This document shows, one piece after another, positions 45,107 through 53,300 of a DNA stretch of 64,000 nt. The notes under the pieces are model-generated. The model saw only the letters and a program-made list of their open reading frames with translations. It ran no database searches and was not told where the DNA came from. How positions within the stretch are numbered: the first letter of the stretch is position 1; each line of letters opens with the position of its first letter. This DNA comes from Gemmatimonadota bacterium (GTDB taxonomy: Bacteria > Gemmatimonadota > Gemmatimonadetes > Gemmatimonadales > GWC2-71-9), in NCBI GenBank assembly GCA_003221035.1, contig QHUB01000035.1:1-64000 (forward strand). Direction: 5' to 3'. A program made the position numbers and the translations under genes.

Positions 45107-46696
45107 GTGACCACCCCCGCGGAGATCCCCGCCGACCTGGCGGCGGCGCTCGCTGATCGCTACACGCTGCGCAGCGTGCTCGGCCGCGGCGGCATGGCGA
45201 CCGTATATCTCGCGGACGACAGGAAGCATTACCGCGCCGTCGCCCTGAAAGTGCTTCTGCCCGGCCTGGCTGCCTACCTCGGTGCCGAGCGCTTTCTCAA
45301 AGAAATTCAGATCGCCGCGCGGCTGACCCACCCACACATTCTCGCGTTGCACGACTCGGGTGAAGCGGGCGGCTTCCTGTATTACGTGATGCCATACATC
45401 GAAGGCGGCTCGCTGCGCCAGCAGCTGGAGGGCCCGCCGCGGCGCGCGTTGTCCGAGGCACAGGCGCTCGCGATCGCCGAGCCGGTGGCGGACGCGCTGA
45501 CGTACGCCCATCGCATGGGCGTGCTGCACCGCGACATCAAGCCGGAAAACATCCTCTTCCTGCAGGGGCATCCGATCGTCGCCGATTTCGGCATCGCCAA
45601 GGCGGTGAGCACCGCCGGCGGCGCGAATCTCACGCGGACCGGCTTTCCGATCGGGACGCCGGGCTACATGAGTCCGGAGCAGGCGGCAGGTCTCACCGAC
45701 CTCGATGAGCGCACGGACGTGTACGGCCTGGCCGTCGTGATTTATGAGATGCTCGTCGGCGACGTGCCCGGCCGTTGGCCCACCGAGGACGCGGTGCGGG
45801 CGGGCCGATTCCTCGAAGCGCCCGCCTCGCACCGGACGCGGCTCACGAGTCTGGGACCGGTGATCGAAAGCGCGCTGGTGCGCGGGCTCGCGATTCGGCA
45901 CGACCAGCGCACGGCCACGACGGCCGAACTGATGGACGAGTTGTCGCGCAGTGCCGCGCCGCGGCGGCGCTACGACCAGGACGAGGTTCAGGAAATCGTT
46001 AAACGCGCCACCGAGCTCGAGGCCTCAAAAAAAACGGCGTCGGGCGCGTTGACCATTGGTGGCGTGGAGTCCCTCGCGGGCCAGATCGGTGTGCCGGCCG
46101 AGCTGGTGCGGCAGGCGGCGGATTCGATGCAGCCGGCGTACACGGCGCCTGGCGCATTGCCGCCCAATCTCGTCAACCACTGGGTGGCGGGACCGACCGA
46201 ATTTCTCTTCGAGCGCGTGGTGGCTGGGGAGCTCCCCGAAGCCGAGTACACCACGATCGTGGAAGAGATTCGGCGTGTGATGCACAATGCCGGACTAGTG
46301 AGTCAATTCGGCCGGTCATTCTCCTGGACAACGGTGCGCGGGCCGGGCATTCGGCGTGAGCTGGAAGTCGCCGTCACCGTGCGTCGCGGGCAGACACGCA
46401 TCACCGTCGCCGAGAGCATGGGCCAAACCATCGGTGCGGTGTTTGGCGGGATTGGAGGTGGGATGGGAGGCGGCGGGATGGGTCCGATCATCGGTGTCGG
46501 GGTAGGCGCGCTGCATCTCGCGGGTCTCGCCGTGGCGGTGATGGTGCCGGCGTGGATTGGTGTCACCTATCTCACGGCGCGGACCGTGTACCGCCGCATC
46601 AGCGGCAAGCGCAGGCGCGAGCTCGAGCATCTCGCCAATCGCCTGGCTGTGCTCACGCAGGATCTGGTAGACTATCCGCAGAGGCTTAAGTCCTAG
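45107..46696 (+). CDS. Membrane-anchored Ser/Thr protein kinase (PknB-like)
   Basis: A 529-residue Hanks-type kinase with GTG start. The kinase domain (about 20-285) has LGRGGMATVYLADD, the VALKVL Lys, LHRDIKPENILF (about 140), VADFGIAK (about 160) and GTPGYMSPEQ (about 185); it is complete and probably active. A helical region follows with an IGGVESLAGQIGVPAELVRQ segment, then a Gly-rich stretch leading to a membrane helix (ALHLAGLAVAVMVPAWIGVTYL, about 465-487). There are no PASTA repeats. The signal sensed and its substrates are unknown. Confidence 0.93.
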   Translation: MTTPAEIPADLAAALADRYTLRSVLGRGGMATVYLADDRKHYRAVALKVLLPGLAAYLGAERFLKEIQIAARLTHPHILALHDSGEAGGFLYYVMPYIEGGSLRQQLEGPPRRALSEAQALAIAEPVADALTYAHRMGVLHRDIKPENILFLQGHPIVADFGIAKAVSTAGGANLTRTGFPIGTPGYMSPEQAAGLTDLDERTDVYGLAVVIYEMLVGDVPGRWPTEDAVRAGRFLEAPASHRTRLTSLGPVIESALVRGLAIRHDQRTATTAELMDELSRSAAPRRRYDQDEVQEIVKRATELEASKKTASGALTIGGVESLAGQIGVPAELVRQAADSMQPAYTAPGALPPNLVNHWVAGPTEFLFERVVAGELPEAEYTTIVEEIRRVMHNAGLVSQFGRSFSWTTVRGPGIRRELEVAVTVRRGQTRITVAESMGQTIGAVFGGIGGGMGGGGMGPIIGVGVGALHLAGLAVAVMVPAWIGVTYLTARTVYRRISGKRRRELEHLANRLAVLTQDLVDYPQRLKS

Positions 46697-46726
46697 CCGT
46701 CGCCAGCCCCGCGGGGTAGGCAGGGC

Positions 46727-46951
46727 ATGGCCACCACACAGCAGCGGCAGCGAACGACTTTTCACGTCGTCACGCACGACGGCAAATGGGTCGTGAGGCG
46801 CGAGCACCGCCCGGCTGGTGAGTACGACGCGTTCGAAACGAAAGATGAAGCGATCGCGCGCGCCCAGGCCGAAGCCCAACGTGAAATGCCCAGCCACGTG
46901 AAGGTGCACCACACGGACGGCTCGATCGAAAAGGAATTCAGCTACAGCTAG
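46727..46951 (+). CDS. DUF2188 domain protein
   Basis: A 74-residue soluble protein. FHVVTHDGKWVVRREHRPAG and the following helix with AFETKDEAIARAQAEAQ match DUF2188, a small family found widely near stress genes and without known function. The C-terminal VKVHHTDGSIEKEFSY also fits. Convergent with the PAP2 gene, overlapping by four bases. Confidence 0.88.
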   Translation: MATTQQRQRTTFHVVTHDGKWVVRREHRPAGEYDAFETKDEAIARAQAEAQREMPSHVKVHHTDGSIEKEFSYS

Positions 46952-47679
46952 AAGGTCGCTCGCCACTCCAGGCCCATGCCTGAGGGCTCGACGAGAAAAC
47001 GTGGAGGACCGAGGCCAAATACCCGCCACCGGCCCTCCATGACTTTTCCGGACGTGACGCCGATCATCGCTCCCGCCAGAGCATCCGACAGCCAGTGCTT
47101 GTGGTCGTTCAGGCGCGACCACGCGGTGCCCGTGGCGCCGGCGTAGAGGAGCGCGGTCGCCCACGGTCGATGGATCTCCTCCGACAGCGATGTCGCCAGA
47201 CCGAACGCGAGGGTCGCGTGTCCCGACGGGAACGCGTCGTGGTTGGAAAACGGCCTGAAGATGTACTGACTCGAGGCCTCGTCCGGGCGGTATCGGCCGA
47301 CCACGAATTTGAGCGCGCCGGTCGTCACACCCGCGAGGACGACCGAGCCGAGAACGCGTCCGCCGGCGCGCTGCAATTTTGGACTCTTGGTCACCAGGCC
47401 CGTTGCGAAGATCGCCGCGGGCACGCCGAACGCGACTTCCGGCGAGCCGCCCCATTTGAACACGCGCGAGAGGTCGTCGCTATGTGAGCTGCGCTGCTCC
47501 TGGACCCAGTGGTCCACGCGCAGATCGGCGACACTGACGAGCCCGACCGCAGCGGCGGCAACCGCGGCTTCCCACCAGCGCACCGCATGGACCGACTCAG
47601 GTGGAGCTGCGGTGCGCTGCGCGGGCAGCGCCGTGGCGACCAGGAGTTGTGCACTCAGGACGCAGAGCTTGGCTCTCAC
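46948..47679 (-). CDS. PAP2 superfamily phosphatase
   Basis: A 243-residue protein with GTG start and a signal-like N-terminus. The three PAP2 phosphatase motifs are complete: KFVVGRYRP (KX6RP, about 120), FPSGHAT (PSGH, about 151) and SRLNDHKHWLSDALAG (SRX5HX3D, about 195). It is predicted to dephosphorylate lipid phosphates such as undecaprenyl-PP or phosphatidate at the membrane. Hydrophobic helices flank the motifs. A TAACGT hexamer precedes the GTG by six bases and no typical ribosome site is seen. Confidence 0.92.
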   Translation of the reverse strand: MRAKLCVLSAQLLVATALPAQRTAAPPESVHAVRWWEAAVAAAAVGLVSVADLRVDHWVQEQRSSHSDDLSRVFKWGGSPEVAFGVPAAIFATGLVTKSPKLQRAGGRVLGSVVLAGVTTGALKFVVGRYRPDEASSQYIFRPFSNHDAFPSGHATLAFGLATSLSEEIHRPWATALLYAGATGTAWSRLNDHKHWLSDALAGAMIGVTSGKVMEGRWRVFGLGPPRFLVEPSGMGLEWRATF

Positions 47680-47800
47680 GCGCTCACGTTACCTCGAATC
47701 GTTCGAAGGGGCTAATACTTCGCAACTTTGCGGGCGATCCAATCCTTCGGGAAACGCGAATACACTTCGCGGGCAAACCCGAACCCCCGAGGAGTGAACC

Positions 47801-48772
47801 ATGCTGTCACTACTGCTCATTACGGCGCTGGCGGTGCAATACCCCCAGTCGTCCAAGCCGGCGACGACCGACACGACCGCGTCGCGCAGCGCGCAGGCCG
47901 CGCCGCGTGGGTCGAGCCAGTCGGCCACGAGCCGGCAGGCATTTCATGATCGAATGCGGGAGTTGTGGTCGGACCACATCGTCTATACGCGGAGCTTCAT
48001 CGTGAGCGCGTCGGCCGCCCTCCCAGATACAGCGGAGGCGCTCCAGCGTCTTCTGCGGAATCAGGACGAGATCGGCGAAGCCGTGAAGCCGTACTACGGT
48101 GATGCCGCCGGTACGCAGCTCGCGTCGTTGTTGCGGAATCACATTCAGCTCGCAGGGAAAACGTTAATGGCGGCCAAGGGCACGTCGACGGCGATGAACA
48201 TGCAAAATCAGTCGTCGAGCCAGTACTCCAACACCATGCGTGCTGACACGGTCTCGTCGAAGACCGATACATCGTCCCGCATGAACAACTCGCAATATCC
48301 CAGCAACCCCAGCTCGTCGAGTAAGATGAACGATACCACGAAGGCTCGGCGCAGCGGCATCAATAACGACAGCACGCAGGCGAAGACCACGGCGACGCAG
48401 AGCACCGCGTACGCGCAGGGACAGCAGTACAACCAACAGAATCAGGCTGGTGAAAACCAGGTTGACTCGGTTTCGCTGAACCAGGCCATTGCGGCGCTCA
48501 AAGCGAATGGCGACAGCATCGCCGATTTCCTCGCCAAGGCGAATCCGCGTGGCTTCAACCAGGGTACGCTCCGCAGCGCCCTGCAGATGCATCTCACGTT
48601 GCTGCTGAAGGAAGCGACCGCGCAGATCAAGAAGGACTGGTCGGGCAGCATCGCGGCGTTCGATGAGAGCCAGCGTCAGGCCCAGCAGATGGCCGACATG
48701 CTCAGCGACGGGATCATGAAGCAGTTCCCGAGCCGCTTCAACACCAAGGCTACCGCCGTCTCTTCACGATAG
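47801..48772 (+). CDS. Secreted helical-bundle protein split by a Ser/Asn/Gln/Thr-rich insert
   Basis: A 323-residue protein with GAGGAG before the ATG and a signal-like N-terminus. Residues about 45-128 (RMRELWSDHIVYTRSFIVSA, LLRNQDEIGEAVKPYYGDAAG) and about 225-315 (NGDSIADFLAKANPRGF, LSDGIMKQFPSRF) look like the two halves of one helical bundle. I recall this bundle as a single domain of about 160 residues in Firmicutes. Between them lie about 95 residues of low-complexity sequence rich in Ser, Asn, Gln and Thr. Function unknown. Followed by an intrinsic terminator. Confidence 0.8.
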   Translation: MLSLLLITALAVQYPQSSKPATTDTTASRSAQAAPRGSSQSATSRQAFHDRMRELWSDHIVYTRSFIVSASAALPDTAEALQRLLRNQDEIGEAVKPYYGDAAGTQLASLLRNHIQLAGKTLMAAKGTSTAMNMQNQSSSQYSNTMRADTVSSKTDTSSRMNNSQYPSNPSSSSKMNDTTKARRSGINNDSTQAKTTATQSTAYAQGQQYNQQNQAGENQVDSVSLNQAIAALKANGDSIADFLAKANPRGFNQGTLRSALQMHLTLLLKEATAQIKKDWSGSIAAFDESQRQAQQMADMLSDGIMKQFPSRFNTKATAVSSR

Positions 48773-48790
48773 TAGCCTCGAGACCGGCAG

Positions 48791-48832
48791 CGACCTCCTG
48801 AGCTTTTGGGCTCAGGGGGTCGTTGTTTTTTC
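48791..48832 (+). terminator. Intrinsic (Rho-independent) terminator
   Basis: CGACCTCCTGAGC (48791-48803) pairs with GCTCAGGGGGTCG (48810-48822) in a 13-base stem with one G-T wobble and a six-base loop. TTGTTTTTTC follows directly. It ends transcription of the helical-bundle gene 19 bases upstream. The stop codon of the convergent YceI gene (48812-48814) lies inside the right arm. Confidence 0.92.
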
Positions 48833-49441
48833 GCCGGCTTCGACGTCGATCGTAATGCGGACGTCGTCGCCCACCATCTGCGTGCCTTCCAGGAACGGAT
48901 TGCGGACGATACCAAAATCCTGGCGCTTGACCGTCGTGGTCGCGGAGAACGCCGTGCGCCGGCCCATGGGGGTCGACGCGATTCCGCCGACATCGGTCTC
49001 GAGCACGACGGGATGCGTGACGCCGCGGATCGTCAGGTTCCCCGTGATCTTCAAATGATCGGGCGCGGTGCGCTCGACTTTCGTGCTGGCGAAGGTGATC
49101 TCGGGAAAGCTGTCGACGGCCAGATAATTCTGTTTCAGATCGGCATCGCGACGGTCGTTCCCGGTGGTGACGCTGGCGCTCTGGATCTTGGCCGTGACGC
49201 TCGCGGCTTCGGGCTTGGCGGGATCGAACCTGAAGTCGGCGGTCCACTGCCCGAACGACCCGTTGACCCAGCTGATGCCGAGGTGACGGACGCGGAAAGT
49301 GACGGCGCTGTGCACCGGATCAGCGCGCCAATCGAAGGTGGGCGTGGCCGGCTTGGCGGTGGCCGATGGAGACTGGGCAGTCTGCGCGGCGACCGGCGCC
49401 GCGATGCAAAGCAGGTGCGCGACGACGCGGAGTGATTTCAT
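48812..49441 (-). CDS. YceI family periplasmic protein
   Basis: A 209-residue protein starting at ATG 49441 with a signal peptide ending APVAAQ. The YceI lipocalin-like barrel starts at about 37 (WRADPVHSAVTFRVRHLGIS) and continues with the GSFGQWTADFRFDPAKP block and the ITGNLTIRGVTHPVVL motif. Family members bind isoprenoid or amphiphilic compounds in the periplasm. The start overlaps the DUF456 stop as ATGA, so the two are coupled. The end lies inside the terminator of the convergent gene. Confidence 0.92.
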   Translation of the reverse strand: MKSLRVVAHLLCIAAPVAAQTAQSPSATAKPATPTFDWRADPVHSAVTFRVRHLGISWVNGSFGQWTADFRFDPAKPEAASVTAKIQSASVTTGNDRRDADLKQNYLAVDSFPEITFASTKVERTAPDHLKITGNLTIRGVTHPVVLETDVGGIASTPMGRRTAFSATTTVKRQDFGIVRNPFLEGTQMVGDDVRITIDVEAGEKTTTP

Positions 49442-49947
49442 GGTCGGGAAGATAGCACCGCATACAGCCCAATCACGGCAATCACGACCCCGAGTGCGAT
49501 TTTGACGGCGGCACCGGCCGCGCGGCCCAGCACCGCTCCCCATCCGGCACGCGTCGCGACCCCGGGATGCCGCGAGTAGCTGTACTCAAACAGCGCCGCC
49601 CCGATGAACGCCCCGATGAACGCGCCGAGGACGCTCCCGATCACGGCCACCGGTACGCCAATCGTGGCGCCGATCAATCCGCCGATCAGCGCTCCCCACC
49701 CCGAGCGCGTGGACCCTCCGTATCGCTTTGCGTAGCGAAACCCGATCCAGTTCTCAATGATTTCGCCGAGGAACGCGAGGCCCAGCACGATGGCGATGAT
49801 GGCGATGCCGACCGAGCGGAACCCGGTCAACCAGCCGTAGGCGAGGACACCCGTCACCATGACCCACAGTCCCGGCAGGCCAAGCGGAATCATGGCCAGT
49901 CCGACGAGGCTGAGAGCGAGCAACAGCACGAGGGCGAGTACGGTCAC
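49438..49947 (-). CDS. DUF456 domain membrane protein
   Basis: A 169-residue polytopic membrane protein. PLGLPGLWVMVTGVLAYGWL and the Gly-rich repeats GALIGGLIGATIGVPVAVIG and LGAFIGAFIGAALFEY are typical of DUF456. I place the start at GTG 49947, preceded by GGAGG at 11 bases; GTG 49965 is the alternative. The stop overlaps the YceI ATG by four bases. No function is known for the family. Confidence 0.88.
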   Translation of the reverse strand: MTVLALVLLLALSLVGLAMIPLGLPGLWVMVTGVLAYGWLTGFRSVGIAIIAIVLGLAFLGEIIENWIGFRYAKRYGGSTRSGWGALIGGLIGATIGVPVAVIGSVLGAFIGAFIGAALFEYSYSRHPGVATRAGWGAVLGRAAGAAVKIALGVVIAVIGLYAVLSSRP

Positions 49948-49994
49948 GACTTGACGAACCTCCACTTTGGCTGCAACTAGTCTTAAGTGTACTA

Positions 49995-50291
49995 ATGCTA
50001 GTGAACGGAGCAGTGATCGACGCGAACGAGATCCGCACCCCGCAATGCGGTGAGACACTCATGCTGGCTGACGGACGGCGCTTCGTGATTACCGCGACCG
50101 AGGCGGGGCTGCGCGGCTGGTGGTTTACCGCCCAGGCGCAGGACGGGAGCCGCACGCTGCAAGGCAACCTCCTCCTGACGTGGGATGCGCATGGCGGCGT
50201 GTGGCGCCCCGCCGGCATGCGCGCCGCGAGTGTTCCCCGCAGTATGGGACAGGCGCCGCAGCGGCAGCCCAGAGCCAGCCAGCGGGAGTAG
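49995..50291 (+). CDS. Small protein of unknown function upstream of the sensor hybrid
   Basis: A 98-residue protein. The first 75 residues look like a small beta-rich fold (CGETLMLADGRRFVITATEA, GWWFTAQAQDGS). The last 20 are basic and Gln/Pro-rich. Codon use and the alternation of hydrophobic and polar residues suggest a real gene, but I recognise no family. Divergent from DUF456 and 10 bases before the CheB-CheR hybrid, which may make it part of that transcript. No ribosome site is obvious. Confidence 0.55.
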   Translation: MLVNGAVIDANEIRTPQCGETLMLADGRRFVITATEAGLRGWWFTAQAQDGSRTLQGNLLLTWDAHGGVWRPAGMRAASVPRSMGQAPQRQPRASQRE

Positions 50292-50301
50292 TTTTCTCCC
50301 C

Positions 50302-53300
50302 ATGGCACCATCGCGCAAGAAAGACGGTAGGCGGCTCCGGTCGCCTTCTCGCGAATCGGTCGCCGAGGCGTCCGACGGCACTGCAGCATCCGACGCCCCC
50401 ACGGTGGACGTTGCGCCAGACGCAACGCCGCAGCCCGCGTTGCCATTCCCGGTCGTGTGCGTCGGCGCGTCCGCCGGCGGGCTCGAAGCCTTCAATCAGC
50501 TGCTCGACGCGCTGGCGCCCGACACCGGGATGGCGTTCGTGCTCGTCTCGCACCTCTCGCCGTCACACCCGAGTCATCTCGCCGAAATCCTGGGCCGCGC
50601 CACGCACATGCCCGTCGCGGAAGTGAAGGACGAGCCCACCGTCCAGCCGAACCGCGTGTACGTCATTCCGCCCGACCGGAGCATGGTGATCGCGGGCGGC
50701 AGGCTGAAACTCCTGCCCCGTCATCAGGTGCGCGGCCAGCATCATCCGATCGATCTGTTTCTGGAATCGCTCGCCCGCGACCAGCTGCATAAATCGATCG
50801 CGGTCGTTCTCTCCGGCACGGGCAGCGACGGCACGCTCGGCCTCGACGAGATCAAGGCCGCGGGCGGCATCACGTTCGCGCAGGATCAGACGGCGGCGTA
50901 TGAAGGCATGCCGCGCAGCGCGATGCAGAGCGGGTCGGTGGACTTTGTCCTGCCGCCCGCCGGGATCGGACGCCAGCTCGTTGAGATCGCGCGCCACGCC
51001 TACGTCGCACCAGGCACCGCCGTGCCGGAGCCGGCGTCCCCCGAAGACGAGAACTTCGCGAAGATCATCGAAATGCTGCGGCGCTCGAGCGGGGTCGACT
51101 TCACGAACTACAAGACGAGCACGCTCACCCGCCGCATCGCCCGCCGCATGGCGCTGCAGAAGGCGGATCGCCTCGCCGAGTATGCGCACGTGTTGGCGGA
51201 GAAGCCCGCGGAGATCGACGCGCTGTTTCAAGACATCCTGATCAACGTGACGTCGTTCTTTCGCGATCCGGAATCGTTCGAGCTGCTCAAGACGCGGGTG
51301 TTTCCGCGGTTGATCGAGGAGCGCGGAGCGAACGAGCCCCTCAGGGTGTGGGTCGTCGGCTGTTCGACCGGGGAAGAAGCCTATTCGCTCGCGATCGCCT
51401 TCACGGAGTGCATGGAGCGGGAGGGCCGCGTCTGGCCCATGCAGATTTTCGCGACCGATCTGAACGGCGCGGTGATCGAGCGGGCCCGTGCCGGCCTCTA
51501 TCCCAAGAGTATTTCCGAGCGGGTATCGGCCCAGCGGTTGCTGCGCTTCTTCTACGAGGTGGACGGGCAGTACCGCGTCGCCAAGAGCATTCGGGATCTC
51601 TGCGTGTTCGCCAAACATGACATCGCCGCGGACCCGCCGTTTTCGCGCATGGACCTGGTCAGCTGCCGCAACCTGCTCATCTACCTCGAGCCCGTGCTGC
51701 AGCGGCAGGTGATGCCGATCCTGCACTACGCCGTAAAGCCGACCGGCCTCCTCTGGCTCGGTGCGTCCGAGAGTACCGGCGCGTTTCGCGAGCTGTTCGA
51801 CGTGGTCGACGCGAAGCATCGCTTCTACGTCAAGAAATCCAAGGCTGTCCACACGCACATCGCGCTGCGGCCGTACCTGCCGGGGCCGAAGGCGCGCCGG
51901 CCGCCGGTCGCGCTGGGTCCGGCGGAGGGGCGCCGCGGCGAGGAGGTCCAGCGGGACGCCGATCGCATCCTCCTCGCCCGGTATGTCCCACCCGGCGTTC
52001 TGATCACCGGGGACATGGAGATTCTCCAGTTCCGCGGCGACACCGGTTCGTTCCTGGCGCCGGCGGCGGGGCGGGCGTCACTCAACCTGCTGAAGATGCT
52101 CCGCGAAGGGCTGCTGGTTGCGGTGCGCGGCGGCATCGCGCGCGCGCGCCGCGAGAGCAGGCCGGTGCGGAAGACCGGCGTGCGCATGAAGACGAGCGCT
52201 GGCGCGCGTCTCGTGGATGTCGAGGTGGTGCCCGTGGGCGCGTCCGCTCCCGGCCGCGACTGCTTTCTCGTGCTGTTTCACGACGGCAAACGCGAGCCGG
52301 CGCCCGCTCCCGCGCGCAGCGATTCGGACACCGAGCGGGAAGCGCAGCGGCTCAAAGACGAGCTCGAGTCGACCAAGGAATATCTGCAGACGGTCATCGA
52401 GCAGCAGGAAGCCGCGAACGAGGAGCTGCTCTCGGCCAACGAAGAGATTCAGTCCGCCAACGAAGAGCTGCAAAGCATCAACGAGGAGATCGAGACTTCC
52501 AAGGAGGAGATGCAGTCCAGCAACGAAGAGTTGGCGACGGTCAACGAAGAGCTGCAGAATCGCAACGCGGAGCTGGCGCAGAGCAACAACGACCTGCAGA
52601 ACCTGCTCGTCAGCGTTCAGATGGCCATCGTCATGCTTGGCCCCGACCTGCGCATCCGCCGCATCACGCCGACCGCGGAAAAGATGCTGAACCTGATTCC
52701 CACCGACGTGGGCCGGCCGCTCACCGACATCAGGCTCAACATCGACCTGCCCGATCTCGAGCAGATCCTGCGCGAGGTGCTCGCGACCATCCAGCCGTTC
52801 CAGCAGGAGGTGCAGGACCGTCACGGCCGCTGGTACTCGCTGCGCGTCCGTCCGTACCGCACCGTCGACAATCACATCGAGGGCGCGGTGATCGTGCTGG
52901 TCGACGTCGACTCGATCAAGCAGACGATCGAAGCGACGCGCCTCAGCGCGGAGCGCCTGCGCATCGTGTACGATCGCGCGCCGGTCGGCATCTTTGAAAC
53001 GGACCTCGAGGGTCGCTTCGAGCGCGTCAACGACGCGTTCTGCACGCTGACGGGGCGCTCCCGCGAGGCGCTGTTGCAGCTGGGCTCGCACGACATCACG
53101 CATCCCGACGACGTCGCTCCGGACCTCGAGGCCTTCCAGCGGATTCGCAATAACGAATTGCCCGCCGTGCGGCGGGAGAAGCGGTATATCCGCGAAGACG
53201 GGACGGCGATATGGGTCGAGCTGCACCGCTTCAGCGTGCCCGATGCGGCGGGCATGCCCGCGTTCACGGTAGGCATCGTCGAAGACATCACCGACCGGAA

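Noticed and set aside
44144-45901. Minus-strand frame of 585 codons opposite the symporter and kinase
   Set aside because: It spans two well-identified genes in antisense and has no recognisable protein features.
52340-52610. Tandem DNA repeat in the hybrid kinase
   Set aside because: The near-repeats encode the heptad NEEL coiled coil usual in CheB-CheR-PAS hybrids, so they are protein-driven.
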